From: CBDATY01 sp965200445
GTDB lineage: Bacteria; Bacillota_I; Bacilli_A; Mycoplasmatales; Mycoplasmataceae
Assembly (NCBI GenBank): GCA_965200445.1
Contig: OZ241341.1
Location: 1-64,000, forward strand
Direction: 5' to 3'
DNA length: 64,000 nucleotides
Shown: positions 1 through 12,198 of the stretch, piece by piece
How positions within the stretch are numbered: position 1 is the first letter of the stretch
Layout of the letters: every line of letters begins with the position of its first letter
The notes under the pieces: model-generated
Database searches by the model: none
What the model was told of the DNA's origin: nothing
Seen by the model: only the letters and a program-made list of their open reading frames with translations
Position numbers and translations under genes: made by a program

Positions 1-1178
1 CGTTTTTTCATATTAACCCTCACAACTTCGGGAATAATATCACCAGCTTTTTGTACATATAAATAATCACCTATCCGAATATCCTTAAACTGAATAAAGT
101 TAGCATTATGTAAAGTTGCTTTTTGTAGAGTAGTACCAGCTACCTTCACTGGTTTTAAAATAGCATTATAGTTAATGCGACCCGTACGACCGACAGTCGC
201 TGTAATATCTAGCAATTGTGTCTCTTGCACCTCAGCATGAAACTTCAGAGCAATCGCCCACTTAGGGTGCTTGCTAGTGGTTCCAAGCAAGGGATAATAA
301 CTAAAGTTATTCACCTTAATGACGATACCATCAATGTCATATGGCAAACTAGCACGTTGTGCTTCCATCTGGCGAGCAAAAGCGCAAACTTCATCAATAT
401 TGCGACATAATTTGCGGTAAGGGTTGACAGCAAGACCTCACTTCGCTAATTGCTCTAACACCTCCCACTGGGAATTAATATTTAAGGCATTACTATCTAG
501 CAAGTAATAAAAGAAGGCTTCAATCCCGCGCTGTTGAATAATGCTGGAATCTAAGTTTCTGAGTGTTCCCGCAGCAGCATTGCGGGGATTAGCGAATAAA
601 GGTAGCTGCTTTTCCATGTTGCTACGATTCAGTTGGATAAAGCTTTCTTTCGTTAAATAAGCTTCACCCCTGACTTCTAATAATTTCTGCTTAGCAGGTA
701 ACTGCAAAGGAAGATTTTTAATCTGCTTCACATTTTCTGTAATATTTTCCCCTACTTTACCATTGCCACGGGAAGCACCAATCTGCAAAGCGCCCGCAAT
801 ATACTGTAAACTAATTGATACCCCATCAATTTTTAACTCACAAACATAAGTAACATTAGTCTGATTAGTTAATTTTTGCACTGTTTTATCAAAGGCCTGC
901 AAGTCTTCTAGATCAAAAGCATTAGCTAGACTGAGCATCGGTTGATTAAAAGTCACCTGACTAAAGTTACTGGTCGCTTCCCCACCTACCATTTGGGTGG
1001 GGGAATCAGACGTCACAAGTTCTGGTCATTCTTGTTCTAGATCAATTAATGTTTGCAACGTTTGATCATAAATGTCATCCCTAACACTGGGCTGATTTAA
1101 AACATAGTACTCATAGTTTCAGTTGTCTAGATCAATACGTAATTGTTTGACTTGGGCTTTTGCTTGTTTAAAATCCAT
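1..1178 (-). CDS. ligA: NAD-dependent DNA ligase LigA, C-terminus cut by window edge
   Basis: Seals nicks in replication and repair using NAD+. The N-terminal about 390 codons are present; the OB-fold, zinc finger, HhH and BRCT parts lie outside the window. The adenylation motif ELKIDG places the nucleotidyl-accepting Lys at residue 116, as in the family. Downstream segments DIDGIVIKVN and VGRTGRINYNA are also typical of LigA. Several Trp codons are TGA (for example at 1020 and 438). The ATG at 1178 follows the flippase-like gene by 31 bp, so the two may be cotranscribed. Identity is secure; only the 3' end is unseen. Confidence 0.97.
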
Positions 1179-1209
1179 ATTTTTAAAACTCTGTAATCAT
1201 TTTCTCTGA

Positions 1210-2958
1210 TTAATTTTCGAACGAAATCATTTCTTGGTGCAGTTTATTTCTAATAAAAATCCGACTAGTTCAGCGGCGGGGGTTTTTCAGCAGCCTTTGC
1301 TTAACACCTTGAATTAAAGCGGTACGGTGAACTAATACCTGATAACCAAACATGAAAATACCTGGCAAAGTAAAGGAAGCACCCAACACTGCTAGTAAAA
1401 AGATCGTTAATTTCAAAATACTTCAATCAGACACCGCAGAATGGTAACTGACATTATTGATCACCTGGTAGGTTAAATTATTGTCAGGGTAGATCACAAA
1501 ATACATGAGACAAATCGCAATTGCAATGGGGCCGATCAACACCATTAGGTTCGGGAAAAAAGACATAAACCGACTATTATAAGTCAGCATTAAGAAATTA
1601 AATAATCACACATACACATACAAAGCTAGTTGCATAGCAATTTTCAGAATTAGCACTGAATACAAAGCGGGGATTGGGTTATTTGTCGCAGCCAAGCTAA
1701 TTCCCAAAATGGCTGCTAAAACAATGTATAAAATACTAAACCCTAAGTATTTATTGGCGACTTCCCGATACTTATTTTTTGAATAAATAAAAATATTGAT
1801 GGGCTCTGTGATAATAACTAAAACAGAAGATAGCGCAAGCACCAAAGAAAAAGTTGGTTCATTAAAAATAGTGATGTATAAACTGCGATTACTAAAATTA
1901 TTAATATTTTGCGTTAGCACATTATCAAACAAACTGTTAACCAAGTAAGGGGATGAAATGAATTGGTTGATGAAAGCAACTGCGGCTAAACCATAGGTTA
2001 AAAACTCTATTTTCCGATATTTTTTTCAGTGCAACCGTCCTTGACTGGCGAATAATAACCCATAAAAATTTTGAAACGATAGCACAATCACTAGCATAAT
2101 GCTACGCAAAAAAATGGCAATGGTTAAATAAAAAGCTAATGTAGAACCAACCGTAAACCCTAATAAAATAGCAATAATAACTAAATCACTATTTAGTAAG
2201 ATCCCATAGCCAGCCTTTTGGATAGCAATGGGAATGCTGGATTTAATTAAAAAGCGGTTTAGATGTTGGGGTTTTTTCGCTATTTTTAGCCATGCGTAAT
2301 TACGTTTAGCATGCAATTTAACAAACGCTATCATGACTGGTGAGTACAATAAAAACGGCGCAAACAGTACTCAAATAGGTGCTGCAATTAAGAATAAGGC
2401 AAAAACCGCCCCATAAACCACACAATTAGCTAAAATGTCCAGCAATATTAAAATAGCATTGCGGTTATCAGCTTTAATTAAATTCTGCACTGCTCCTGTG
2501 GCCAGCATATGCACAATATTGCGGGACACAATAAAGAAAATAATCAATGCTACTCACCAAAACTCTAGCTTCATGGAACTATTGTTACTTCTAATCACTT
2601 GTTGAGAATCAAAGTATACATACAAACCATAACCTACTACAATCAATACTAAAATCACCAAGCCTAATTTGGCTAAAAATTTGTTTTGTTTATGGGTGGT
2701 CGTTAAAATGTGGTTAACATAGGCTCAGTTTTTTTCTTGCAACGGCTTATACAGAAAAATACTAGTAGCTACCCCAATCCCGCTTTCCACACCAGCAATT
2801 AGCGTGATCAAAGTTAAATTAACTCGAATAAACCCATTAATCGCTAGATCAAAGCGGTTAACAATTAGTTCCATTAGGGTAATATTTAAAACAAACACCA
2901 TAACACAACTAAAAATTTGTCAAAAAATATTAATGAGAGCCTGACGACGTAATTCCAT
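1210..2958 (-). CDS. polytopic membrane protein, flippase/MATE-like (Wzx-type)
   Basis: A 582-residue, very hydrophobic protein with about a dozen membrane segments and short basic loops, read through several TGA Trp codons to a TAA at 1210. Length, spacing of helices and segments such as GVESGIGVATSIFLYKPLQ resemble the MOP superfamily (Wzx-type polysaccharide flippases and MATE exporters). If so, it would move lipid-linked sugars or small molecules across the membrane. No catalytic motif is available to prove this; the call rests on overall architecture. It sits between ligA and the CPBP protease on the same strand. A polysaccharide-linked role would need glycosyltransferases, and none is adjacent. 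Confidence 0.6.
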
Positions 2959-3016
2959 AAAGTAAGAATTGGAGCAATGAAACTGGGTGAAATTATTGGT
3001 ATTGTTATATTATAGA

Positions 3017-3901
3017 TTATCTGGCGACCAAGAACACAAAAGCAGCAGTATTCATGCCAGCGTGTACTAAAATACTCGCATAAACATTATATTGAAAAAC
3101 TACAAATGTAGTGGTAATTGCTAATCCGCCCCCCAGGTAAGCAATAATATTTTGTAAATCATTGCTACCACTCACATGCATTTCCGCAAAAAAACATACA
3201 GAGGCAATAAAACCAATTACCGGGTTTGCTGACAACAAAAAAATACCATGCCGAGTGCTTAATTCTTCAATGATGGGGGCAACCAGAATCGTTAAAACTG
3301 CCACCGATAACAAAAAGTATCAAGTCTGATTATTTTGGAAAATTTGCTCGTTGCTTGATGTGCCACTAGACACCAAATTTTGGATAACCCCAAAAGCAAG
3401 ATTAAGACCAATGGCTGCTGCAATAAACAGAGGAATAAAGCAACAGTATCTTTTTCAGTTATTAGCTAAAGTAGCTTTTAATTTCAAGCGAAATACCGGC
3501 ATATAAGCAAAACACAGCACTACCGCTAGACCATCTGCAAAAATAGTCGTTAAACTAGCTTGCAAAGCGCTAGATGCACTAGACAGACCCAGTAAACTAA
3601 AAATCACCCCAGCGACTAAGCCTACAATATTAAAAACATAAATATAAATATAAAAAGCATATGCCCCCGTTTGGAGCATTTTGCTTTGAAATCCTTTTCT
3701 GACCAAAAACACATTTCCAAGAATAATTGATATGATTCTTAAGAATGTACGGGTAATGCTTAAGCCTGATTGCAATGGCGCATCTACATTACTATTAATT
3801 AACGCTAACTTAAAAATAACATCAATTAATATAGGCACAATGATGGCGGTTAGCAAAAAGACTACCTGCGATTCACGTTCGCGGAAAACCTTAAAATCCA
3901 A
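3017..3901 (-). CDS. CPBP family intramembrane metalloprotease
   Basis: Membrane-embedded protease of the CAAX/Abi (CPBP) family. The conserved glutamate pair is in APIIEELSTRHG (EExxxR motif), followed by a histidine in CFFAEMH and a last HxxxN motif in LVHAGMN; these are the expected metal and catalytic positions. About eight hydrophobic segments are visible. The coordinates use a TTG start at 3901. The frame stays open upstream with coding-like sequence (TFHWPWQFQPSQTEHVYP), and a Shine-Dalgarno-like GGAAGG lies 9 nt before an in-frame ATT at 3982, so initiation at ATT is quite possible. In mollicutes such proteases are thought to act on membrane proteins; the substrate is unknown here. 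Confidence 0.85.
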
Positions 3902-4012
3902 GGGATAAACATGCTCAGTTTGGGAAGGCTGAAACTGCCATGGTCAGTGGAACGTCTTTTTTAATTTGGTAAAATCAGCAATGGCTAGAACCCTTCCAGT
4001 TAGTGTAATATA

Positions 4013-5449
4013 TTAGCTGGTAATTAAAAACAAACCACTATTTAATGAACTGGTAATAATAATTTGCTTCGAAAAAGCTACTGCACTAAGGCAATTATAG
4101 TTAGTTTTATTTGTGCGGATAAAGGAGCCAGTGATACTGTCCTTAATAAATAAACCATATGAACGAGAACCAATTAGAAAAAACGGACTATTAACAGGGG
4201 CATTAGAAGCCTGAACAAAATCACCATTTCTAATAAAATTAGCTTTGTTAATACCTTCTGTGCCCCCAAAATCCGAAACATGCCATTGTCAATTGGCAGC
4301 AGTTGGAGTTGCATCAGCTTTTATATCATAAAAACTTTGATTGTTGCTTTCGATAATAAATTTGTTATCGCCGGAAGTAGAATTATCATAGCTAAAGTAA
4401 TTAATATTATTATTAATGTCTTGATCGTAACTAAGAATAAGCGGAGTTTGATACCCTTTACCCTCTCCTGGCTCGGGTTTTGCTGCGAAGATACCATTAG
4501 TGGTGGAAATAAAAATATAGGATGCTTTCGGAGACCAGTAAATGTTGTTAACTATATTATTAAACCCGCCCTTTTGAAGGGGAGCACCTACAATGTCTTT
4601 GCTTGGGGTTTCTTGCATAGCAATGTGTGATCACAGTAAATTATTTGCACCCATATTACTGTCGGAATCTCATAATAAGTTTTGGTTCTGATAATCGTAA
4701 TAAATTAATTTAATCTTTGCTGGAGGATTGTCAGCAGTTAATTTAGATTGTGTTACAGGTGTTAATGTGTTAGTTCCGGGAAATTTATATACCCCAAAAG
4801 GCAATGACCCTTGAGCGGTAATGTTGGTATTGATAAGCAGATTTTGATCTTTATTGTTAAGTCGTAATTGCAACACTAAAAATCCTTGTGACACTTTCAC
4901 ATTTTGGACATTTGTTCATTCGGCATTAGAGCTAGGATTAGACCACTTAAATTGTTTTAGACCTGTCATCTTTCCGTTGTTAACTGGACTGTACCATAAT
5001 TCTTTTTGTTTGCTGACCATGTTTTCGGTTTGCAGGAATAAAAAATTGGTAGGGTTGGTGGCGCCTTTAGGATGACCAGTCACTTTCCATAAATGGAGAA
5101 TATTTTCATCAGTGGGTGAAAAATCAGATGGGAGTTGTGAAGCATCAACTGTTTGCGCTTTTCTATAATAGATACTGAAATCGTACCCCCCTTCCACAAG
5201 TTCACCTCGTTGATCATTGTTGGCATGAGCAATTACATAATAATCATAAGGAATATCACTTGTCGAACTGGTTTTAGCAAAAGCTGTTAAATCACTGAAG
5301 TGCTTGGTTTGTTCGCCGGTGACTTCAATACTGGTAATTTTATAATTACCCAGGTTAAAATTATTGTCATCACCACAAGCAACAGTCGAACTTACCGCTC
5401 CCCCTAACAAAGTCATTACACTACTAATTCGTAAAATGGTTTTTAGCAT
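4013..5449 (-). CDS. surface lipoprotein of unknown function
   Basis: A 478-residue predicted lipoprotein. The N-terminus has a basic start, a hydrophobic stretch and a lipobox ending ...SSTVAC, with Cys25 as the likely lipidation site and a charged region (GDDNN) after it. The rest is hydrophilic, rich in Asn, Ser, Tyr and Trp, with short strands that look like a beta-rich fold (for example NNIYWSPKASYIFIST and YGLFIKDSITGSFIRT), perhaps propeller-like. No enzyme motif was found. The gene ends just before the CPBP protease gene. TGA Trp codons are used throughout (4901, 4670, 4619, 4289). Function is not assignable; surface exposure is inferred from the signal. Confidence 0.8.
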
Positions 5450-5485
5450 TATGCCCTCAATGTGTTAATTAAATTATAATTTTTC

Positions 5486-7174
5486 TCATATTTTTGGAGA
5501 ATAAATTTGTATTAATTTTACCGCAAAACTCAGAATCTTATTAACGTTCCCTAAAAGTGGTTCAGCATTATTAATATAATCAATATCACCGTGTGAATAG
5601 CGGTTTAACATATCAATAATACCCTGAAAACTACTCTTTTCCTCAATTGAAAAACAGTCACGGTCCGCAAATAATAAATTAAAGTTGAGACTCCCAGCAT
5701 ATACCCCGCAGTATATTTCTAATAAAATCCGCACTTTATTGCAAATGTCTACCAATGAATGCTGGCTAGGGTTTTGGCTCATGCCTAAAATATCAACAAT
5801 GATTCGCTTCATCACGGTTTCAAATTGACGATGATAGGTTTTAGATACTGTACTTAAATGCCGATCCAAATATCACAAATACATGCTGGTATTACGGTGT
5901 AAATCATCGCGGTATAGTCGGAACATTAATTGATCACAAAAGGCCGCGTTATGGGTCATAATTAATCAATTCAGGCGATCATAACGTGAACTCTGGATGA
6001 GATGCGTAATAATACGGACAATATTGGTAGCATAATTATGGTCCATACTAGTAATCGGATCATCAATTACCACATAATAGTTAGCATCGTTTTTAACGTG
6101 CTTGTTAATTTCTGATAAAAAATAACATAAAGACAGCAGACGATTTTCTGCATTACTAATGGTTTTAATTTTATCTTTATAAAAACGATGAACAATCGTC
6201 CCATTAATAATCTTATATTTAAACCCCAGTCCAATGGCTTGCAAAAGGTCATTTAAAATATCATCAGCTATTTCAGGGGCGCTAAATGATTGTTTGATTT
6301 TATCTAATAGCTCTAAATCACCAAACCCCCGTAGTAGATCAAACCGGTCACGCAAAGCAAATGGCAAAAATTCATACTGATCATCCAGATGACTTTTTAA
6401 GGCATAAATCAGCGCTAATTTTCAAAATACTCAGATGGTGATTTTTTCATTTAAAATGCGGTTATTGGGGCGGGTGTACATCAAACCTTCATAATCATCA
6501 AGAGCCAGATTCCCCAACTTACTACCATGGCGAAAAAAAGCATTATTCGCAAAATTAATAATTTTTAACGTGACAATCGAATGTTGAGTCACCCCTTTAA
6601 TAATGCTGTCAAAAGTTTGTTTAGCATGCCGATAATAAGCCTGAACATCTAATTTACTTGATGATGCAACGTTAGCACACCTGCGAAACCAATCAAATAA
6701 AGTCGTGGCTAATTTTTTATCAATAAAATCAAGAATATTGCAATGATTAGCCAAAAAGGTGAATAAGCTAGTTACATCATGGGCCTGATTAATTAAGCTG
6801 ATCATCTTCCAGCATTCCAAATAACGCCTCACCCGGTTATCGCTGGATTCACCAATGTACATTTGCTCCCCTAACCGGGTCACAATACTGTCCGAATAAT
6901 AATCAGCATTAAAAATATAAAAATTATTCCATTCTTTTTTCCATAGGCCATCCTCAAACAGATTACTGCTTTTCCCTAACAAGATTTCTGCTTTGTTCCC
7001 AGGATTACAATAAGTCTTAATCAGATCATTGTCATGACTTTTATTAATGGAGGCAAGCAGCCGGGAAAAAGTTGTTTTACCGGTCCCATTTTCAGCATGC
7101 ACAATATTAATTCGGCGCTCGCTTTTAAAAGTAAATTCTTTTAATTGACCAATATTTTTAATGTTTATTTTCAA
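5486..7174 (-). CDS. PrrC/RloC-like AAA ATPase, candidate anticodon nuclease
   Basis: A 562-residue protein of the AAA_13 type. Seen directly: Walker A AENGTGKTT with Lys33; a degenerate ABC-like signature SNAENRLLSL near residue 340; Walker B VVIDDPITSMD with Asp371; an H-loop MTHNAAF. The C-terminal part holds R-x3-E (RILLE, Arg482/Glu486) followed by a His in NRYSHGD (His528). This Arg-Glu-His order is that of the tRNA-cleaving site of PrrC and RloC. There is no CxxC zinc hook and the middle region is short, so it is nearer to PrrC than RloC, yet longer than PrrC, and no hsd restriction genes adjoin. It follows crr by 26 bp and is probably cotranscribed with ptsI-crr. Nuclease activity is inferred. 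Confidence 0.75.
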
Positions 7175-7200
7175 AATGATTTATTTTAATGACCACACTC

Positions 7201-7674
7201 TTAGCTAATTGTGCCAATCATGTCACCTATTTTGACCTTTTTTTTATCCATATTAAAATTCAACACCTTACCTTCAATGGTGTTAGGCATAATAACTAAT
7301 GGTGATTGCATACTAGGTACTTTAGCTTTTACTGCTTTTAAATCAACAGTCACCAGTAAATCACCAGCGTTCACCTTATCGTCCATAGCCACTTTTGACG
7401 TAAACCCTTTGCCTTGTAATTCGACAGTGTCTAAACCAATGTGCAACAACATTTCTACACCTGATTTATGGCGAATACCATAAGCATGTGGTAAAACAGT
7501 AATAATTTTGCCGCTAATCGGAGCATAAAAATTACCATTAGTGGGATCAATTGCAATCCCATCTCCTAAAGTCTTTTGCGCGAATACCTCATCTTTTACT
7601 TTATCAATGGGCACAATTGCGCCATCAGTGTAAGCCATGATATTAATTACTTTATTTTTTTTATGAAATAACAT
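7201..7674 (-). CDS. crr: PTS glucose-type EIIA component
   Basis: A stand-alone EIIA domain of 157 residues that relays phosphate from HPr to the membrane EIICB permease. The phosphoacceptor His is in MLLHIGLDTV; FYAPISGKIITV and the end motif KKVKIGDMIGTI match the Glc-family EIIA fold. It has a clear ribosome site AGAGGT 6-7 nt before the ATG. The gene lies 20 bp after ptsI on the same strand, giving a ptsI-crr unit, with the PrrC-like gene following. The likely partner in this window is the EIICB at 31393-33561, which has no EIIA domain of its own. Confidence 0.95.
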   Translation of the reverse strand: MLFHKKNKVINIMAYTDGAIVPIDKVKDEVFAQKTLGDGIAIDPTNGNFYAPISGKIITVLPHAYGIRHKSGVEMLLHIGLDTVELQGKGFTSKVAMDDKVNAGDLLVTVDLKAVKAKVPSMQSPLVIMPNTIEGKVLNFNMDKKKVKIGDMIGTIS

Positions 7675-7694
7675 TTTTATACCTCTAACACCAT

Positions 7695-9425
7695 CTAAGC
7701 AATGGTAAATTTTCTATCAATTTCGTTTATAATTTCTACTTCATCACTATATGACAAAGCCTTTTCAGCTAACTGCTTCGCTACTTTACTATCAATGCGA
7801 GATAAAAATTCACGAATGCCTAAAATACTAGTTGCAGACATAGACAAAGCATCAATCCCTAGTCCTACCCAGATTGGTAATGCCCGCATATCGGCAGCAG
7901 CTTCACCACAAATTCCCACTCAACGGTTATGAGCATGGGCACCATCAGCAGTCATTTTAATTAAACGCAACACCCCTGGATGAAGTGGTTGGTAAAGATA
8001 TTCTAGTTGAGAATTCATTCGATCAGCTGCCATGCTGTATTGAATTAAATCATTTGTACCGATTGAGAAAAAATCAGCGTGAATAGCTAATTTTTCAGCA
8101 ATCAATGCTGCTGAAGGAATTTCAATCATCATTCCGACTTGAATATTAGCATCAAAAGCAATCTTAGCTGCCGCTAAACGTTTCTTCTCATCTTCCACAA
8201 TTGCCTTGGCATCTTTAAATTCCTGCACAGTACTAATCATGGGAAACATAATGGCAATTTTGCCAAAGGCTGAAGCTCTTAATAGTGCCCGAATCTGTGT
8301 GCGAAACACTTCTTCATGTTTTAAGCATCAGCGAATCGCTCTATTGCCTAAGAAAGGATTTAATTCATCATCAAATTTATAATAGCTCAGCATTTTATCA
8401 CCACCAATATCGAGCGTGCGGACGACCACAATGTTTTTGTGCTGGACAGCAACTGCTTTGTAGGACGCTAGCTGTTCTTCTTCGGTAGGAAAATGGCTTG
8501 CATTCATATAGAGAAATTCACTACGATACAAACCAATCCCTTCTGCCCCTTTGTCATTCACCTCATCAACATCAGTTGGCAAACCAATGTTGGCTTCAAT
8601 CAAGATTTTGTGGTTGTCCTTAGTTAAGGAAGGTTTATTTTTGAATAACTGTAATTTAGCTAAATGCTTTTGATAGTCAAGCATGCGTTGCTTTCAATCA
8701 GTTTGTTCCTTCGCAGGGAGGTCTCAGGCTACTATCCCTTTAGAACCATCAATAAAAATATTTTGCAATTGTCCATCTAGGACTTTAAAAATATCTTTAA
8801 TTCCACTCACGGCTGGGATACCTTTGGCGCGAGTCATAATGCCGGTGTGAGAAGTTTTGCCACCCTGTTCACACACAACCCCTTTCACAAACTGAGGATT
8901 TAAATGGATTGTGTCAGAAGGAGTTAATTCCAAGGCTATGATGACCACATCTTCTTTAATCGCCTTTAAATTTGGCAGCTGAATCTTCAGCATGTAACAT
9001 AGAATTTGTTCTTTGACATCACGTACATCAATCGCTCTTTCTTTAAAGTAACTGTCTTCCATCCCTTGAAAAGTGATGATGTATTTATTAAATATGGTTT
9101 CGGTCGCCTGAGCGGCATTTTGGGAACCAGCTTTAATTAAACTAATAATTTCTTGGGCTGTAACAGGGTCTTTGAGAATTTCTAAGTGAGCCTTAATAAC
9201 TTCAACGCCCGCCCCTGCAGGTTGATCGCTTGATTCAAAATCCTTAATCATATTTTCAAGGTTGTGCGTGGCCTGACTAATCGCATTTTGAAAAATACCA
9301 ATTTCATCTTCTAAGCCCTTATAATCGGTCGGGATGACAATTTTAGGCTTCACCAAAAAGAATGGTTTTCCATAACCAATCCCAGGGCTAATACTTAGTC
9401 CTGATAATAAATTGTTGGCTGGCAT
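7695..9425 (-). CDS. ptsI: PTS enzyme I (phosphoenolpyruvate-protein phosphotransferase)
   Basis: A 576-residue EI that takes phosphate from PEP and passes it to HPr. The active-site His lies in GGKTSHTGIMTRAKGIPAV. The PEP-binding domain is seen in EGIGLYRSEFLYM, and the C-terminal signature in DFFSIGTNDLIQYSMAADRMN. Length is normal for the family, and the frame is complete once TGA is read as Trp. The start ATG at 9425 is preceded by AGGA. It is followed directly by crr. ptsH is not in this cluster but 6 kb away at 15314-15577. Confidence 0.97.
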
Positions 9426-9491
9426 ATAAATTCCTATGTAAATAATTCTGATTTATATAATATGTTTATCTATTCTAACACACCAGAGAGG

Positions 9492-10418
9492 CTAACTCCG
9501 TTTGCCCTCGTTAAATGGCTCGCCATCGGCTAGTGGTTGATTATTGTATTTGTAAAACACCATAATAGCGACAATCGTAAACACAAACGGTAGCGCCTTA
9601 ATTAACCCAGCGTTATTAGCAAATCAACCTTGCGTTACGCCCAGTGGCAATCAACTAGCTAAACCTAACAATCCACTAAATAAAAGTGCTCCCAACGAAA
9701 TAAACTGAACTCTTCATTGGCCAAAAATCATCACCGCTAAGGCTAAAAAGCCTTCGCCTCCCACGTTACCATTAAATGAATTCGAAACGCTGAAAGTGAA
9801 AATAGCACCAGCCAGGGCTCCTAGAGCTCCTGATACCAGCAAGGCAATATAACGAGTCCGAATAATATTCATCCCAACAGCATACATAGCATTTGGATTT
9901 TCCCCGACCCCTACATAACGAGTCCCAACTTTAGTGTAGCGGAAAAACACAAAAGTGAAGATTGCTAAGCCAATCGCAATTAGAAAGTAAACATTCCCAA
10001 TTTTATAAAAACCATCTATTGAATATAAAGTGTAATTGGTGGAGTATTGGTTATCAACGCTACCGGGTTGGGTCACCATAAACAAAGCAATGGCAGCAGC
10101 TAAAATATTAATCGCGGTCCCAACCACAATTTGATTTGCCTTAAGCGACACAGAAGCAAAGGCTTGCAGCAAATTAAGTGCCATGCCCGCTAACATTGCG
10201 AGCAAGACAGCTAGAAATTGAGAAGCATTACCTAGCTGGCCATTTTTATTTAAATAAAAACCAAAGAGAGCAAATACTAAAGCACCAATTAGCATATTCC
10301 CATTGACAGCAATGTTAATAACACCAGTCCGTTCACTGTATAAACTAGCAATGGCAGCTACCAACAAGAAAGCAAAGGCGATGGTAATATCTTGAAATAA
10401 AAATCCAATGGATAGCAT
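9492..10418 (-). CDS. nucleoside ABC transporter permease (second subunit)
   Basis: A 308-residue integral membrane permease of the BPD_transp_2 (branched-chain/ribose) type, resembling NupQ/YufQ and RnsD. Motifs SERTGVINIAVNGNMLIGA near the N-terminus and KVGTRYVGVGENPNAMYAVGMN in the EAA-like loop (split here at TKVGTRY and GVGENPNA) are characteristic. It is the last gene of a four-gene unit encoding BMP lipoprotein, ATPase and two permeases, and starts 2 bp after the preceding permease. The system is expected to import purine or pyrimidine nucleosides; substrate choice among family members cannot be read from sequence. Confidence 0.9.
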
Positions 10419-10420
10419 AC

Positions 10421-12196
10421 TTAGACCCCCTTTTGTTGATGTTTTGATTGTTTCATTTTTTGTATTTGTACTCGCTTATCAGCATAAAATTCTTTAATTT
10501 CTTGGTTGTTGGTTGCCACTAAATTAAGAAAGATAGTATTAAAACGTTCTAGAGCTTGCTGCTTGTGTTTGTAGTAACCATTCTTCAAAATCCTCTTTTG
10601 TTTTTTTAAATTAGGCGCAGATAAATCTTTTTGCTTCATAAGCTTTTGCTTATCACCACGATATAGCTTGTAAGAGTGCTGCAAATCTTCTTGGTAATGA
10701 CTGCGGGCTTTCAAATAAGCGTTCAGGTGAGTACCACATAATTCTTCATAAGTGCGACTCATCACCGCCTTAAAGGCAGATATTTGATATGCATAGGATT
10801 GCTTGTACGCTTCTGCTCGGTTGTAGCGTAATTGTTTTTTATAAACCAGAATTTGATCACGACACTCCATTAAATCATAATTAAGGGCGTTAAGGCGATC
10901 AGGATCCTGTGGATAAGCTTTTTGTTGCTTTAGTGTCAATTTACTAAAGTGTTTTTTGGTTTGTTGAGCTAGTTTTTTGCGACGCAACTTAATCATTTTA
11001 ATATCATGATGCAGCTGCTTATTTTGTTCCGTAAAAGCATGGGGCCGCTGATTAATTCATCATGCATGGACCCGCCTTCAAATGCCAAGCTGGTAAAAGA
11101 GAGTAGAAATGCTAGCTAAATAAATTAAAATCCCGAAGATTACCTGACCAAGATATTGGTTAATATTAATACCTGGTAAAGAGGCAGCAATCACAGTCCC
11201 CTGGTCTAGCACCCCTCATAAAAAGGCTACCAAAATAATGCCTAGGGGATTGTTAAAAGCTACCAGCGCGACAGCAATACAGTTAAAACCAAACTCCGGT
11301 AGTAAAGTGGTGCGGAAGGTAATTTGTGAGGTAATTGATAGGTAATAAAAATACCCGACCATGCCAGCCAGCGCCCCTGAAATCAGCGCTGAATACATTA
11401 AATTATTTTTAATTGAAATCCCAGCATATTTGGGAACAGTTCTACTGACCCCAATTGCTTTTATGCGGAATCCTAGGGTAGTATACCGTAGCAACACAAA
11501 CATCCCTACAGCTAACACCACCGCTATTATTAAAGGCACAATAAATTGCATGCCATCAATCATGAAATTATAATTAGGAGCAATATTTTTACTACCAAAG
11601 GCATTGGGGTCATAAAAAGCGGGATGGTTTAAAAAAGCTCAGCGCATAATGAAAAAGACAGCATAGTTTAGCATAATCGCTGTTACTACTTCATTAATTC
11701 GAAAATATGCCTTGCAGAACCCAGCAATCCCAGCCACCACCATCCCTGCTAACACAGCAATAAAAAAGGCAATAATCATAAATAAAGCAGGGTCCATCTT
11801 ATTACTCAAGGGCGTTGTGCCATTTACATAATTAGTTTCCGCAGTGCCAAAAATAGCCACTAGGCTCCCTGCACATAACATTTGCCCTGAAACCCCAATG
11901 TTAAAAAAGCGTGCTTTAAAAGCAACAGCAATCGCCAGTCCCCCTAATATATAAATCGCAAATGTCGTTAGAGTAAGATTACGAAATACACCACCCAGTG
12001 AATATTTGACTACCCCTTCATAAAACGAGAAAGGATTCGCTCCACTCCCTAGCAAAATAATAAAACTAATTAACACACCAGCTAAAATCGATGCTGTGCT
12101 TGCTCAAACTTTAAGACTACTTGTTTTTAAAGAATCAGAACTTTTGAGTAATTTCAGATTTTGGGTGTTTTTTCAAATGAATCTTTTTATCAACAT
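10421..12196 (-). CDS. nucleoside ABC transporter permease with long basic C-terminal extension
   Basis: Residues 1 to about 360 are a BPD_transp_2 permease like NupP/RnsC: GLAIAVAFKARFFNIGVSGQ and RIKAIGVSRTVPKYAGISI are typical. After the last membrane helix the frame continues for about 220 residues of Lys, Gln and Tyr-rich, hydrophilic, helix-prone sequence (for example MIKLRRKKLAQQTKKHFSK) to a stop at 10421. This cytoplasmic tail is far longer than in ordinary permeases and is in frame with no stop between. The start ATG at 12196 comes 2 bp after the ATPase stop, and the next permease follows after 2 bp, so the four genes form a tight operon. Role of the tail is unknown. Confidence 0.88.
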
Positions 12197-12198
12197 GT

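Noticed and set aside
438..1016. Apparent fragmentation of ligA, pcrA, lon, ptsI and others into several pieces
   Set aside because: All breaks are TGA codons in one frame; reading TGA as Trp restores full-length proteins, so they are not pseudogenes.
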